NCBI GenBank assembly: GCA_033816765.1
Contig: CM066297.1
Coordinates: forward strand, 1,482,573 to 1,546,572
DNA length: 64,000 nucleotides
DNA from: Nothopassalora personata
Taxonomy: Eukaryota; Ascomycota; Dothideomycetes; Mycosphaerellales; Mycosphaerellaceae
Direction of reading: 5' to 3'
Shown piece by piece: positions 1-11,317 of this stretch; position 1 is the first letter of the stretch; each line of letters opens with the position of its first letter. The notes under the pieces are model-generated. The model was not told where the DNA came from, ran no database searches, and worked only from the letters and a program-made list of their open reading frames with translations. The position numbers and the translations under genes were made by a program.

Positions 1-167
1 GCAACTTGACAATATGTTGCGATCACAATAGAGCAAGACTGCATAATTCGCCTCGCACAACTATCACGCGACTTCTTCCGCAACACATCGCAATTGCACA
101 ACCACTTGCACGATTTGCATGACAGTCCAGCTACTCCCGTGTTCATGAGAGACGAGCAAACGACAAC

Positions 168-2406
168 ATGTCCACAAACATGAGTACTGCACAATTTCCT
201 CGAGGCTTGACGATGCCCGACACGCCATACACGCCATACACGAGCCTGTTCTCTGACCCTGCACGCTTTCATCCGATCCCAGACAACGATGTGGTGGCAG
301 GGTACATTGCCAAGTCGAGTGGTATGCATAATCGCTTCCCGATGTATGCTTTGGCAAAGACTAACATTACAAGGCCCTCTGAAGCGATCTGGCTGCCGCA
401 TGGAGACAGCTTTCAAACACCCCAGACTAGACGAGCGGTCGGGATTTCTTGATGTGGCCCCTGACAGCCCTGACACTTCTGTCCTAGGTGACGCAGAGCT
501 ATATAAGGCCATTCGAGGGTCCTTGGGCGAAGGGATCGGCCTCAGCCAGGCGGAGCGAGAGCTTCTAGCGTGCGACCTCGACATTGGCGTGTTTGATGCT
601 AAGACGAAGAAGAAAGTGGCAGATCTTGTTCAAAAGCATTGCTTAGAAATACGGGAAATGCGTGAGCGTGAGGCCGCAACGAGGAGAGATTATCGACAGC
701 GACTTTCCGAGAAAGAGTTGGAGAATCTGGCGTTGAAGCAGGAGCTGGCGGCGCTGACGGGTCCCTGCTCTCGCGATCAGATGCGAAGAGCCGAGGAAGC
801 GAGAGAGGCGATGGAGAGATATGCTGCTCAAAAGCAGAAAGAAATTGAGGATCTGGAGCGACTATTGCGACAGGAACGTGCTGCTCGAGGTGTTGATTAC
901 GACGAAGCACAGAAGAATCTCGGCACATACCAGGCCAAGCTGGACGCCCTAGCCTACGTGATTCAGGCCGTGGTCGATGTGAATAAGGATCTCGGCAGGT
1001 CTGGCTTGACGGAGCCCTTAGCTTGGAGGAACACGATCACCCAAGCGCAGCACACGCGGCCAGTGCAAAATCATACCACAGCAGATCGAGATGATATGGC
1101 ACAGACCCTGGAGAATGACAAGGGCGGCAGCATTCACGATGAGATCTCAGCTGAGTCTCTTGCGCCTGACGAGGAGTTAAGTCTCTCATCGGAAGTACCT
1201 AAGAGCGAATCGGTCGATGCTCCGAAGACCTCATCGCCCCTTGCGTCCAGGAGTAGCGGCAGCGACGGGCACGGCGACAGTACAACCAAGGTCTCCGCAG
1301 TCGTCGAGCAGCCACAAGAAGTGTCTGCTGACCCACCAGAAAGCGACTCGAAGAAGATCGCTAAGGCCACGACAGCTCCGCAGCGGAGCCGTAAGGGCGC
1401 CCAGAAGAGGAAAATAATGCTCAAAACAATCGACGACTACATAATGACAAAGGCGAACATTATACGGCCGTTCTCTGTGTCGAAACTGGCTCACATCGCT
1501 AAGAAGTCAGGCGGCAGAGGATCATTTCGCTGAAGCAGAATCGCGAGATACATGCAGGACACGAATCGAAAGTCATTATCATTGGAGAATCTGAAGGAGC
1601 TGTATGAGCAGGCTGCACGATCGGAGAGATTGCGTCTTGAGCCCAAACCAAATACCAACAGGCCGGCAACCTCCAGCGATGCCACCGAAGATCCCATCAT
1701 GGGCGAGGCCACGACACAAATGTCGAAGGAGACCAGAAACTATGTCGCCCTAGGTACGAGTAGTCGGAGTGTTAGCGGCGGGCAGGTAGCTTCATCGCCA
1801 TTTGGAAACAAACAACACCATATCCTATGCCGACGCGCTGAGAGCGCCAATCCGCCAGCAAATTCGTTCTCCACACCATTTGGAGGCGCCTTCTCCTCAA
1901 TAACACATCTGTCTGGCTTTGGTATGCCAAGCGCGCCGTCCTCGTATAGTGCGAAGGGTAACAATAAAGGCTCTACCCCTTCGAACAAAGTCGCAGAGAG
2001 CACACAGGAAAACAAGAATCCCTCGCCACCACCGACAGGGCCCCGCAGCATGCAGAGGAAGAAGCAAGCTTCCGGAGGAAACCACAAGAAGGGCCAGAAC
2101 CCGGCACCACCCAAATACCGCCAAACGCGCGACGAGAGCAAACCAAAGCACCGAAAGCCGCTCATGCGCAAGGATGGCAACAGTCGCCAAGCGCGAGCTC
2201 CTATCACAAGCACCGACTTCGGCCTTAGCGTCCAAGGAGCTTCCGCTGCTACTAGCAAGGCCACGCCAGTAGCTCAGAGCGATCCGTATGCGGCGGACCG
2301 AGAGCAAAACCAGGAGATGCGCGAGAAGCTTAAAGCATTTCGCCATCAAGCACCACAGCCAAGTCCTGGTGGGGCCCCGCGCGGCGATCGTGCACGTCGC
2401 AGATAA
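168..2406 (+). CDS. hypothetical coiled-coil protein, three exons inferred
   Basis: I do not recognise this protein. Two adjacent reading frames join into one product of about 701 residues if two introns are removed. Intron 1 is 322-373 (GTATGC donor, ACTAAC branch, unusual CAAG end) and links the N-terminal frame starting at ATG 168 to the long frame. Intron 2, about 1477-1557, removes the in-frame TGA at 1531 and keeps phase; its donor GTGTCG is weak. The N-terminus is Pro/Thr-rich. Charged Glu/Arg/Lys heptads encoded at about 600-960 predict a coiled coil. The rest is Ser/Pro/Lys-rich and probably disordered, with a basic C-terminus. The exon joins are inference; it could also be two separate genes divided near 1,533. 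About 310 bp of convergent gap with nothing recognisable separates it from the next gene. Confidence 0.5.
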
Positions 2407-2716
2407 GACCAGAGGGCGGAGCGCGAAAGGCACGCGCCATCCTTCCAAGATTGGCAAGGACGCCATCGCGCGGTAGAGCACGGCAGACCTGAGAGCGAGT
2501 AGATCAATGGCTGGTAGACGGACATGTCAAGTCGTGGCTCTCTGACAGTCGAGGCAGGTAGAGCAGCTCCATAGAGTGAAGACATGGAGGTTAGCAGCCT
2601 TCAAGGACAATTGCCATAACCAATACATGTAGACAACAGCACCAAAACCCCTACCCCACTCCATTCTGTCGATATTCATCCCTCTTCGATCCCCCCTCCA
2701 AGCTCTCAATCAATCC

Positions 2717-3571
2717 CTACAACATAGCCTTATACCCACCCTCCCTCTTAACCTCGACCCCCAAAAACTCAAGCAACTGCCCAACATGATCCACACCCCA
2801 AAACCCCTCCGTCCTCCCGTCGCGGTTCGTCGCCACAAACCACGGCAACCCAAACGCCCCATCCCCAAACGCCTTCTTCGTATTCTCCGCCAATTGCTTC
2901 TTAACCTCCTCACTCTTAAACCCCTCCAACACATTCCCTGTCCGCTCCTTCCCCAAAACCGGCTCCAGCGCAGCCTGGATGACCTCAACTTTTCCAATCG
3001 TCTTGGTCTCAACCCAGAATGCATGGTACAGCGCATCGATCGCCGCGGGGAGGGTCTCAGGGTGGTGGGAAGCGATATAGCATAAAGCTCGCTGGGTGTT
3101 GACGGTGGATTGGGGAAAGGGTTGGGGCATGGATTCGGAAATTGGGATGTTGAATTGGTTCGCCCAGCGGAGACGCTCGACGCCGATCCATTTGTCTTTG
3201 TTTTTGATGTTGATGGGAGGTGTGTTGCCGGTTTGTTGCATTAGGCCGCCGAGGAGGATGGGGACGTAGGTGACTTCGAGGTTGTGGAAGGCGGGAGAGT
3301 TCTGTGGGAGGGAGCAATGTTAGAGGATTGGGTATGTGGCTTGTGGGGTGTGAGAGGCGGGAATGGGAGGTGAGCAGGACCGATTACGCGATTGAGGCGC
3401 GTGTTGGAGGATGTGGTGTTTAGTGAGCATGATGATTGTACGTACCCTGGTCAGCCAGTAGGCCATGTAGGCAAATGGACTAATGATGTCGACGTATAGC
3501 GTGATCTTGCCATTGCTGAATCCTTTCCCTCCCTTCGCGCCCAGTGTGGCTTGTTCTCTTGCGTCGTCCAT
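2717..3571 (-). CDS. DsbA-like thioredoxin-fold protein, glutathione S-transferase kappa type
   Basis: Two exons (3571-3446 and 3301-2717) joined by a phase-0 intron at 3302-3445 with GTACGT donor and CCCACAG acceptor give about 236 residues, normal for GST-kappa or 2-hydroxychromene-2-carboxylate isomerase relatives. Exon 1 carries the first beta strand and the SPFAY motif; its Ser is the residue that activates glutathione thiolate in this family in place of the DsbA CxxC. Exon 2 holds the all-alpha insert (around ERLRWANQFN) and the C-terminal thioredoxin half with the GLPWFV cis-Pro segment and DHVGQLLEFLG helix. A glutathione-dependent detoxifying or isomerising role is inferred from family membership. 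The start is the first ATG in frame with the motif. It is convergent with the coiled-coil gene. Confidence 0.85.
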
Positions 3572-3771
3572 CTTGCATGCGGTCTTGTTGTCTTACATTG
3601 TGTCAATACTGCGACACAAAGAGGTCAACCTGCCATGACGATGTTCGACTGAGCCGAGGTCGAAATTTGACGGAGATTGGGCGGAGATAAAAAAAGTTCA
3701 GTGCTATGGGTATATGTCTATGAGCTCGTTTAGCATAGCTCGTGTATAACATGAGTAGGATACATCGTGTA

Positions 3772-5309
3772 TCAGAGCTTCTCTCCAGTAGCCTGGATGC
3801 TCTCACGATCAACAGACGAGACATGTCCAAACAACTTATCTCTCTCTTCCGTAGCGACAAATCGGATGATGTAGGTAAGACTCCCCAGCTGTGGCCCAAA
3901 CCACCACATTCCCAGCGTGCCCGTGAAACCAAGCAGAGCGAAGAATGCCATCATGCCAAAGGCCCATCCATATCCAACAGTATGCGCCCAAGGCTCGAAG
4001 AAGAACATAACAGCAGCTCCAAGGATGAAGCGATAGAAGTTAACAATGACGAAGACTTCCGTCGGATGTTTGCCAAAGCATTCAGAGATGTAGTTGGTCA
4101 TGATAGGTAGCACGATCGAATCAGCAAAGCTGACGAAGGAGCATGCCACAGCGATAGCCCAGTAGGTGAGAGTGTACTGGAGTGCTGCACCGAACAGTCC
4201 GAGGGCGAAGGGGAGCAGGATGGGGGGTGGCAGCATTAGTGGGTAGAGTCTGAATTCAGGTCGCCCGATACCGCCGTTTTATTTGCACACCCAAAGTGGG
4301 ACGCGGTCGTTCAATAACAGGGCGTAGATCTCCGCAACCACGATCGAGAGCCAGGAAACGAAGGAGAAGCAGGCCACTTGCACGCCCGAGAAGCCGTAGC
4401 CGCCAACCTGTTTTGGTAGCTGGAGGAAGACGCCTATCAAAGTCTGGACAGGCACTGCCCATCCGAAGGTGATGCAGATAAACGCGCCCGAGATGAGTGT
4501 GATGGGCTGGACGCCGACAAGGATCGGGTCGAATTGACTGCGGTAGATTGGTGACGGCGCAATGACTTTATGACCCGGGAAGAATGTTGCAACACGATTG
4601 GTGATGTAAGACTCGACAAGAGTAGGTGAGGATTTGCGTGTGCCGTGTCTGCGGTCGAATGTGGTGTCTTCCATCAAGAAGAATATTAGGAGAGCAGAAG
4701 AACCGATCACAGCGGTCACCCAGTAAAACTGTACTGGCCATGACTGTGTACCAATGATGAAGCCTGATGTTGTGCCGCCGAGGTATGCTCCAAGGATCCA
4801 GAAGGCAGTGTGAGTTGCATAAGCCTTGCCACATTGGTGGAGGAAGAACGTGTCAACGATACACCACCACCAAGGGTGAAAGATGCAGAGCAGAAAGTTC
4901 CCGCCAACCAACGCGAGACGATGAAGCTGTTGTAGTCCCCCGCACCATTCATCAGCGATGACCAGACGCACATTCCAGTGGCCACAAGCTGGGTCCAGCA
5001 GATGACTGATGACCTGCTCAAGTAGTTGCTCAGGGTACGCAAAGAAGTGGGCCAGTTGCAATGCCAGCTGCATTCGCTGCTGTGCTGTACGATACTTCGA
5101 TGGGTGTCTTGCCATATGCAAGAGCCGCCAAGAATTGTCAGTTTCTTTGTGAGCGACCAGTTGAGGGGATCTTCGGGGTCGTCCTTGGGTTGCGGCTCAA
5201 GTAGGATGCCATGTCTCGATTGTTTGAGGCTTCCACCCTGGGAGGTGGGGGTATCGTATCCAGACTTCTTGAGAATGCCCTCCTTCGAAGACAGATCGCT
5301 GTCCATCAT
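3772..5309 (-). pseudogene. MFS transporter, broken by three frameshifts and a stop
   Basis: The fragments together span a complete major facilitator transporter of about 510 residues with the N-terminal PEDPLNWS motif common in fungal drug:H+ antiporter-like carriers, followed by hydrophobic segments to the C-terminus. No single frame is open. Reading from ATG 5309, the frame shifts near 5121-5130 (after KLTILGG), again near 5020-5035, and again near 4870 within a GGT repeat. A TAA at 4281-4279 then interrupts the continuation, after which the same frame stays open to 3772. Intron removal does not explain this: the breaks lie inside helices, only a base or so is gained or lost at each, and no splice signals fit. 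Assembly errors could fake one break but hardly all four. It is probably a decaying gene. Confidence 0.8.
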
Positions 5310-5979
5310 GGTTTCCTGCGCTGTGCAAGAGCTAGATGACCTTCGATTTGAACGAAACGCAGCCCACTTCATTCTCGACAAGGCCACAAGAGGGTATGAG
5401 ATATCCCTTAGGGTATGAGATCAGTGACAGCAACAAATACACCTACCTCGGGGCACAAATTCGGAATAATGGTTCGAGCCTGTGCTAAACACTCGCCGTT
5501 CCGACATTGTTGATCCGAGCTCTGTATGCGACCAGTGATCACTACAGACCGTTCGAGATGCCTGATTTGGTCTGGCACCATGCAGAGAACAGTGCCATAT
5601 GGGCTGCATAGAAAGTCTTGTCGTTCATGTTGCACAGACCGGAGTCCGGACTAGACATCGCAGCAGACGACCTAGATGCAGCGCATTGGCATATGTGTTG
5701 TAACAAAAAGATCTTACGTTGGACGTCATCGCCAGGTGTTGATGCGTAGGCTATGATGCACTGGATGGAAAGGTGCTTCCTTGATTGTAGGATGCTCTGC
5801 TTGAATGGTTAGTGAGTGTACGATATCTTAGCCCATCAATAGAATTATGACATTCATGTTGATGTCGTGGTGAAAGAGAAGGTGATGATTGCAAGCCATT
5901 TTTCGATGCGTGGTCCAAGCTTTATTTCTAGCGGCATCTTCAAGGACATTGTTTTGCGCCAGTGACTTGACACGACAAC
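5310..5979. other. intergenic, divergent promoter region
   Basis: This lies between the start of the broken transporter and the start of the SAD1-like gene. Only short shadow frames occur. I see no RNA gene and no repeat. Confidence 0.5.
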
Positions 5980-7608
5980 ATGGCTAAGCGACCTGCGGAA
6001 TCCCCTTTGGAGCAGTCATATAGCGACTCGCCGGCATCGAAAAAGGTGCGCGTGCAAGATGCGCCCGACGAAAACCTGCCACCACCACCACCTCCACCAC
6101 CAGCGGAAGTAGCTCAGAACGGTCATACGAATGGCGAATCGAACGGCGCAGACGAGGACGATGATGAGGACGAGGTCGCATACCAAGGCATAGGATCGCT
6201 ACGGCAGAAAGAAGCAACAGCGGGTTTTGACGATCTCTACCTCGACACAATATCGAGAACGCGCCTGGACTTTGACTTCGAAAAGTTATGCTCAGTCACC
6301 CTCTCCAACATAAACGTGTACGCATGTTTAGTATGCGGCAAATACTACACCGGACGAGGGCCTAAAACGCCTGCATACTTCCACGCGCTCGAAGAGAACC
6401 ACCATGTATACATTAACATGGAGACGAAGAAGGTGTATGTACTGCCTGAAGGCTATGAGGTGAAGAACAAGAGCTTGGACGATATCAAAGTCGTGGTAGA
6501 CCCGCGCTTCTCGCAGGAAGAGATCAGGGCGCTGGACAAAGAGCCTCAGCCGCAGTGGGATCTGTTAGGCAGGAAATACATACCCGGGTTCGTGGGCCTC
6601 AACAACATCAAAGCGAACGACTACCTGAACGTCGTGGTGCAAGCGCTATCACACGTACGGCCGCTGCGGGACTTCCTCATGCTGGAAGATTTCTCATCCA
6701 AACCTGAGCTGGTGAAGCGGTTCAGCGTCATGGTACGAAAGATCTGGAACCCAAGGTCCTTCAAATCCCATGTATCACCACACGAGTTGATCCAAGAGAT
6801 CGCTCTGAAAAGCAACAAAAAGTTCCTCCTCACAGAACAAGCCGACCCCGTGGACTTCCTCAGCTGGTTCCTCAACAACCTCCATCTCTCCCTCGGCGGC
6901 AGCAAAACCAAACCTCGAAGCTCCCTAATCCAGAAGATCTTCCAAGGCTCCCTCCGAGTAGAGTCTCAAGCCATCTCTGCCCGCGCCGATGCAGGCGACC
7001 GCCTCCGCTTCGAAGACGCGGACATCAAGTCACAGACATCACCCTTCATGATCCTCACGCTGGACCTACCGCCCGCGCCACTCTTCCAGGACGACGTGGA
7101 CACGAACATCATCCCTCAAGTCCCTCTCACCACAGTCTTGCAGAAGTACAACGGCATCACCGGCCAAGAACGCATGAACACCCGAGTCCGGTATCGACTG
7201 CAGCATCCCCTACCACCATACCTCATAATGCACGTGAAGCGGTTCCAACCCAATAAGTTTCTGCAATCGCAACGCAACCCCACCATCGTAACTTTTAACC
7301 CTCGAGCTCTGGATATGTCACCTTATGTCCAGCCGGACCCGAAGCTTCACGCGACGGGGGAGCCAATCATCTATGATCTAGTAGCAAACATCACATACGA
7401 AGGTGTGAAAGTCCGGGACGACTCGGTGGAGGGTGAAGCGGAGCGAAAAGTCTGGAAAGCGCAGGTCAAAGAGGGAGGCGACAGTAATCAATGGTGGGAG
7501 ATGCAGGATCTGTTCGTGGAGAAAGTCACTGCGGAGCTGCTAGCGACGAAGGAGAGTTATGTTATGGTATGGGAGAGGCGGAGAGGGAAGGGCAAGGGGA
7601 AAGCATGA
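5980..7608 (+). CDS. SAD1: SAD1/USP39-like tri-snRNP splicing factor (inactive ubiquitin hydrolase fold)
   Basis: A single exon of 542 residues. After an acidic, proline-rich N-terminus comes a ZnF-UBP domain (about 95-180: CSVTLSNINVYACLVCGKYY with downstream His pairs HALEENHH) and then a USP fold (about 205-535). The USP Cys box reads GLNNIKANDYLNVVVQAL, with Asp where active enzymes have Cys. The His box reads YDLVANITYEG, lacking the catalytic His. Loss of the catalytic Cys is the hallmark of yeast Sad1 and human USP39, which help assemble U4/U6.U5 tri-snRNP in the nucleus and do not cut ubiquitin. ATG 5980 opens the frame with no better upstream choice. The absence of introns is unremarkable. 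Its 3' end overlaps a doubtful antisense frame by 47 nt. Confidence 0.95.
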   Translation: MAKRPAESPLEQSYSDSPASKKVRVQDAPDENLPPPPPPPPAEVAQNGHTNGESNGADEDDDEDEVAYQGIGSLRQKEATAGFDDLYLDTISRTRLDFDFEKLCSVTLSNINVYACLVCGKYYTGRGPKTPAYFHALEENHHVYINMETKKVYVLPEGYEVKNKSLDDIKVVVDPRFSQEEIRALDKEPQPQWDLLGRKYIPGFVGLNNIKANDYLNVVVQALSHVRPLRDFLMLEDFSSKPELVKRFSVMVRKIWNPRSFKSHVSPHELIQEIALKSNKKFLLTEQADPVDFLSWFLNNLHLSLGGSKTKPRSSLIQKIFQGSLRVESQAISARADAGDRLRFEDADIKSQTSPFMILTLDLPPAPLFQDDVDTNIIPQVPLTTVLQKYNGITGQERMNTRVRYRLQHPLPPYLIMHVKRFQPNKFLQSQRNPTIVTFNPRALDMSPYVQPDPKLHATGEPIIYDLVANITYEGVKVRDDSVEGEAERKVWKAQVKEGGDSNQWWEMQDLFVEKVTAELLATKESYVMVWERRRGKGKGKA

Positions 7609-7834
7609 TAGGAGCGTAGGACCTCTTAGTCGAGGGTGTCTGTACACCCCGCGGATCCTCCATCTCTCGCACCTGCCCATCCGGCCACCGCTCAGACTTC
7701 TGAATATCCACAGAAGCACCTCTACAACGGCCACCAGAAAGTTCAGATTCCTCTGACTCGGACCCTGAGCCAGGAACTCCAGGCTTGTCATCACCGAACT
7801 CGTCGTGCGAATTGTTCTTCTGGCGGCGCGCCAT
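7562..7834 (-). CDS. small hypothetical acidic/Ser-rich ORF, doubtful
   Basis: A 90-codon frame starts MARRQKNNSHDEFGDD and carries a SGSESEESE acidic patch. It ends inside the 3' coding end of the SAD1-like gene on the other strand. The first 30 residues look protein-like, while the tail is Ser/Pro-rich and may be out-of-frame read-through of a first exon. No family is recognised. It could equally be chance. Confidence 0.25.
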   Translation of the reverse strand: MARRQKNNSHDEFGDDKPGVPGSGSESEESELSGGRCRGASVDIQKSERWPDGQVREMEDPRGVQTPSTKRSYAPIMLSPCPSLSASPIP

Positions 7835-8221
7835 TATAAACAGGAAAGGAAAACACCAGCGATTAGCTTCTATAGCATTGCGTGTGGGAGTGCTATGAGC
7901 TTCGTCAGTGTTGGTTGAGCTTGCATTCTTTGCTGATGGTGGCGATTATGTTCTGCCGAGCCAGTACAAGCTGCAGCAGAACAATGGTGGAACGTGGGAG
8001 GATGTCTGGACGACGTCGGCTTTTGGTGGCGAATGGTATGACGACGGTTGCTGGAGATGCTATAGACACGAGCCAGCTTCGCGTTGCATTTACGCATCTT
8101 GCTGAGAAGAGGACGAGGTTGGTTGATTTCAAGGCCTCAAGGCCTACTAGAGGATCTTCCTGCCAAATAGCAGTAATGCCAGTAGTCAACTGCCTTTGCG
8201 GAGAATTTACTCACCGCTCTC
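7835..8221. other. intergenic
   Basis: Only short overlapping frames on both strands lie here, none with a recognisable domain. I see nothing else. Confidence 0.45.
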
Positions 8222-9254
8222 TCAGCCGTCCAGATTCAATCTCAAATCGCTGACAACAGCCTGATGATCACTGCAATATACTCCCTCGTCGAAAACATTC
8301 GCCAGCACCGCATACGTCTTCACATCCCACGCTGACTTCTTATCGACCAGAATATGATCAATCAACGTGTGCGCCTCATCGCTTGTATCAAACCCTGTAA
8401 ACGTCCCAATCCTATTGCCATACCTCTCATGCTCCGGGACCTGCTGCCTCACATCCTCCACCGGAGAGCTCTCCTGCATGAGGTACTGATACGCCTCCTG
8501 GTTTGGCGTACTATTAAAGTCACCAGTAAGAAAGACCGGCTTCGTTCCGTTCGCGGTGGTTTGGCGAGCATTGATCTGCTCCGTCACAATCCGCGCAGAG
8601 TTCTCACGCGAGACTGTCCCGACGTTATCGAAGTGGGTATTCATCACTATGACGGCTTGGCCAGACTCCTTGTGAACGAAATCGCCAATTGTCAAAATTC
8701 TCGTGGAGCCTGCATCCCACCCTTTCGACGGCACGTCGGGAGTCTCAGAGAGCCAGATTGTGGTCCAGTCAGAGAGGGTCCAAATCGAGGGTCGGTAGAG
8801 AATGGGACTGTATTCGCCTGCTTCTTTGCCGTCTTCGCGGCCGACTCCAATGAAGGCCCACTCTGGGGATGAGGGGTCGGCGGCGGTGCTCTCGTGATTC
8901 AGGCCGGAGAGGATGTTGTTCAACTGTGGTTTGAGGACTTCTTGCAAGCCGATGAAAGCTGCTGGGGTGTTTAAAGTGGTGAATCGGAGCTGGGATATTA
9001 CTCGAGGGCCGCGAATGCCTTCCCAGACTTGCTCGCCTTTTTGAAGGGAGTTGCCGGTAGCGGCGTAGCGGATGTCTGGTGGAAGTCGTCAACCATCTGA
9101 TGACCGATTGTGATGTGGTATGCTCACTGTGTGTCAATACTCTGATGAGCAGAGAGCTCAATCCCTCCTGGAGCTGTCTCTTGCTGGTTGATTGTTCTGT
9201 TGTGACATTCGAAGCTTCAGCTTGCGAAACTTGAGGCTTCGACCAGTCCATCAT
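8222..9254 (-). CDS. endonuclease/exonuclease/phosphatase family protein
   Basis: Two exons (9254-9128 and 9075-8222) joined by a 52-bp phase-1 intron (GTGAGC donor, TTGAC branch, CACCAG acceptor) give 326 residues, usual for fungal cytosolic EEP proteins. Splicing rebuilds the LTHNIRYA start of the fold, where the Asn helps bind metal. Then follow GLQEVL (metal-binding Glu), the STRILTIG and MNTHFD segments (catalytic His), FLTGDFNSTP (the Asp/Asn pair), IDHILV and the terminal SDHQAV with the general-base His. All catalytic positions are present, so it is probably an active Mg2+-dependent phosphodiesterase or phosphatase; the substrate is unknown. There is no signal peptide. Confidence 0.9.
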
Positions 9255-9523
9255 AGGTCGCCGGTCTCACATGGTCGTGTCAATGGCAGTGGCGTGATGG
9301 ACAGTGCAACAAGCGTGCAGTACCTGACTAATTCCAAGCACGAGGTGCTTCCTGACGCTATTACTTGCTTCAGCATGGCAGCCAGGGATGCCCTGCAGGC
9401 GCGCACCAGCCGAGCCGGATTCTCGGATAGAGCTGCATACAAACGGCAGGAGCAGATGAATATACCGAAGAGACATATCCAGCTTCAAGCTTGTATTTTG
9501 CAGAAGCTGTTGCAATTCATCAC

Positions 9524-10048
9524 TCAGAATATCCCGCCCTCTCCACCGCCACTAGCCATCCCCATATCACCCGGACCAGCACCACCAAACTTGCTCCCAT
9601 GCAGGCCTTCACCCCCCCCCCCCGGCGCCGGAAGAGAAGAGGGATTTCTTCTTCTCTTTGCGCCTGATGGAGAAGAGGACTTCTCTGCCGTGACGGACTG
9701 CCAGGCTCTGGTGTTGTCTGTTCCGGATGGCGATATAGTAAGCCTTTGGAACTGGTGGGTTGGGTTGGAGGACGTCTTTCCTTGATGTACTGATAGCTTC
9801 TTTCTCCGTTGTACTGACGAGCGCTTTCTGTGTTGTTGTAATGACGATTTCTTTGCCGGGCGTTTCGATAATTTGTTTCTCGTCGCTGGTTGCGACTTCC
9901 TTGTGCGTATATTGCTCGTCACTTCCTTCCCTGAGTGCGGTACCACTTCTTGATCGTTGATGTGTGGGACTACTTCCTTCTCATCAGAGACTGTCTTGCC
10001 TCTTCGCAGCGAGAAAGGCATTTCTCGGTTCTGGCTCAGTGCCATCAA
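9524..10048 (-). CDS. hypothetical basic low-complexity ORF
   Basis: An unbroken 174-codon frame is rich in Lys, Arg, Ser and Gln. It has a short degenerate internal repeat (EVVPH occurs twice, followed by KEVTSN). The C-terminus is Gly-rich and includes GGGGEG, encoded by a run of 12-13 cytosines near 9,611 on the plus strand. No family is recognised. The absence of stops and the internal repeats favour coding, but composition alone could produce this frame. Confidence 0.3.
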   Translation of the reverse strand: MMALSQNREMPFSLRRGKTVSDEKEVVPHINDQEVVPHSGKEVTSNIRTRKSQPATRNKLSKRPAKKSSLQQHRKRSSVQRRKKLSVHQGKTSSNPTHQFQRLTISPSGTDNTRAWQSVTAEKSSSPSGAKRRRNPSSLPAPGGGGEGLHGSKFGGAGPGDMGMASGGGEGGIF

Positions 10049-10711
10049 TGCCTTTGGGTGATGTTTGTTGATGGAAAGTCTTGTGCGTTGGTGTTAGGGA
10101 AATGCTGCAACCACGCCACTATACGTGGAGCTGTACAGCTGAGGAAGGCGAGCAGCGGGAATGCCCCGGTGTATGTGACATAAGAAGGGCGGAGCCACAT
10201 CCTGCGATATGAACATCTTCCATTCTCGACTTCAGTATGATGCATCCTTCCGCAGTCTACAGCGGGCGTGCTGTAGAAAGTCGTTGATCAAGCCCGTCTT
10301 CGTGTGATAGCTGTGCTCAAGTCAGTTCGCTGGTCCCATGCCGATGAGGCAGGTGGATGACGGGCCTGAAAAGTGAGACGGGTGAAGTTTGGCAGCACTT
10401 CGCGGCTGCCTTGACGAGATGCATACAAAAGTATCAAATGGCGCTGTCCGGCCATGATATGAGACCACCGACGGTCGAAACACTGTCCCAAATATAATCG
10501 CTGCCTTTAACCCCCAAGCACCGTGCATGAAACTGTACAAATGTCGGCAATGATATGGGTATCGTAACGAGCGCTGCGTGGCCAGCCAGCGAGCGGAGGT
10601 TGGACTGGTCGATCGTGTAAGGATGATGTGTATGCCTGGCTGCATTGTTATTGTGTGGTAAGAGAAGCACCTGCAACAGCAGGACATACCAGTGATGATC
10701 GCGTCCATCCC
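10049..10711. other. intergenic
   Basis: Only short frames without recognisable domains lie between two minus-strand candidates. No RNA gene or repeat is seen. Confidence 0.45.
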
Positions 10712-11317
10712 CTACTGCCCAATATCCTTGCTGCTGCCGTCGGTGACATAGTAGGAACCTTTGACTGCTGCACTGATGCCAACACCGATTGCGACCGCCA
10801 CGCCCACCAAGAACAAGGCGATGGCGAGCTTGGTCCATAGTTTCTGCTTCCTGTTCAACTTGGCCCACCGGTTCGCTACAGGAGCAAACACGGCTCCCTT
10901 CTGTTCGCGTCGCTGCTTCTTTGCTTGCTGGTACTTCTGCTTGAGTGTCTGCTTCGATGGCCACATCTCACACTCCTTGTTGTCGACGATGGCTACATTC
11001 TTGCCGAACGGGTGCTCCTCGCTCGAGGGTGACAGCGGCGTTCCATTACCATGCTCCACATCCTTCTCGAAAACGGTGGTGTCCAGCTTGCCTGTGCTCG
11101 ATCTGGTGTGGGCAACGACTTCGTGCGAGGCGGGCGGATGTTGGTAGAAGGGCGAGTGTGGGGGAATTGGTCGGTTGTCGTAGTCGGAAAGTTGCGAGCC
11201 GTCACGAGAAACAGCTGGTGTGAGTGCTTGGGAGTCTCCCACTGGAAGTAGTCCACCCTGGTTCGATTTTGGCTGAGTTGGGACAATCACGGCCCCGAAG
11301 GTTGTGTTGGAAGCCAT
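10712..11317 (-). CDS. hypothetical single-pass membrane protein
   Basis: A 201-codon frame from ATG 11317. Residues 1-130 are polar, Pro/Ser-rich and probably disordered. A Lys/Gln/Arg-rich helix (KQKYQQAKKQRREQK) and another basic stretch (RWAKLNRKQKLW) precede one hydrophobic segment (about 164-186, LAIALFLVGVAVAIGVGISA). A short polar tail follows. This layout suggests a C-terminally anchored membrane protein with a cytosolic N-terminus. No enzymatic motif is present, and I do not recognise the family. A downstream exon is possible. Confidence 0.55.
   Translation of the reverse strand: MASNTTFGAVIVPTQPKSNQGGLLPVGDSQALTPAVSRDGSQLSDYDNRPIPPHSPFYQHPPASHEVVAHTRSSTGKLDTTVFEKDVEHGNGTPLSPSSEEHPFGKNVAIVDNKECEMWPSKQTLKQKYQQAKKQRREQKGAVFAPVANRWAKLNRKQKLWTKLAIALFLVGVAVAIGVGISAAVKGSYYVTDGSSKDIGQ

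Noticed and set aside
3772..5309. Introns explaining the broken MFS frames
   Set aside because: The frame changes occur within one or two codons inside conserved helices without donor/acceptor pairs.
8354..8872. 172-codon plus-strand frame over the EEP gene
   Set aside because: Shadow of the minus-strand EEP coding sequence.
9601..9630. Poly-C run as a structural or regulatory element
   Set aside because: A single homopolymer with no repeat or context; it may simply be slippage.
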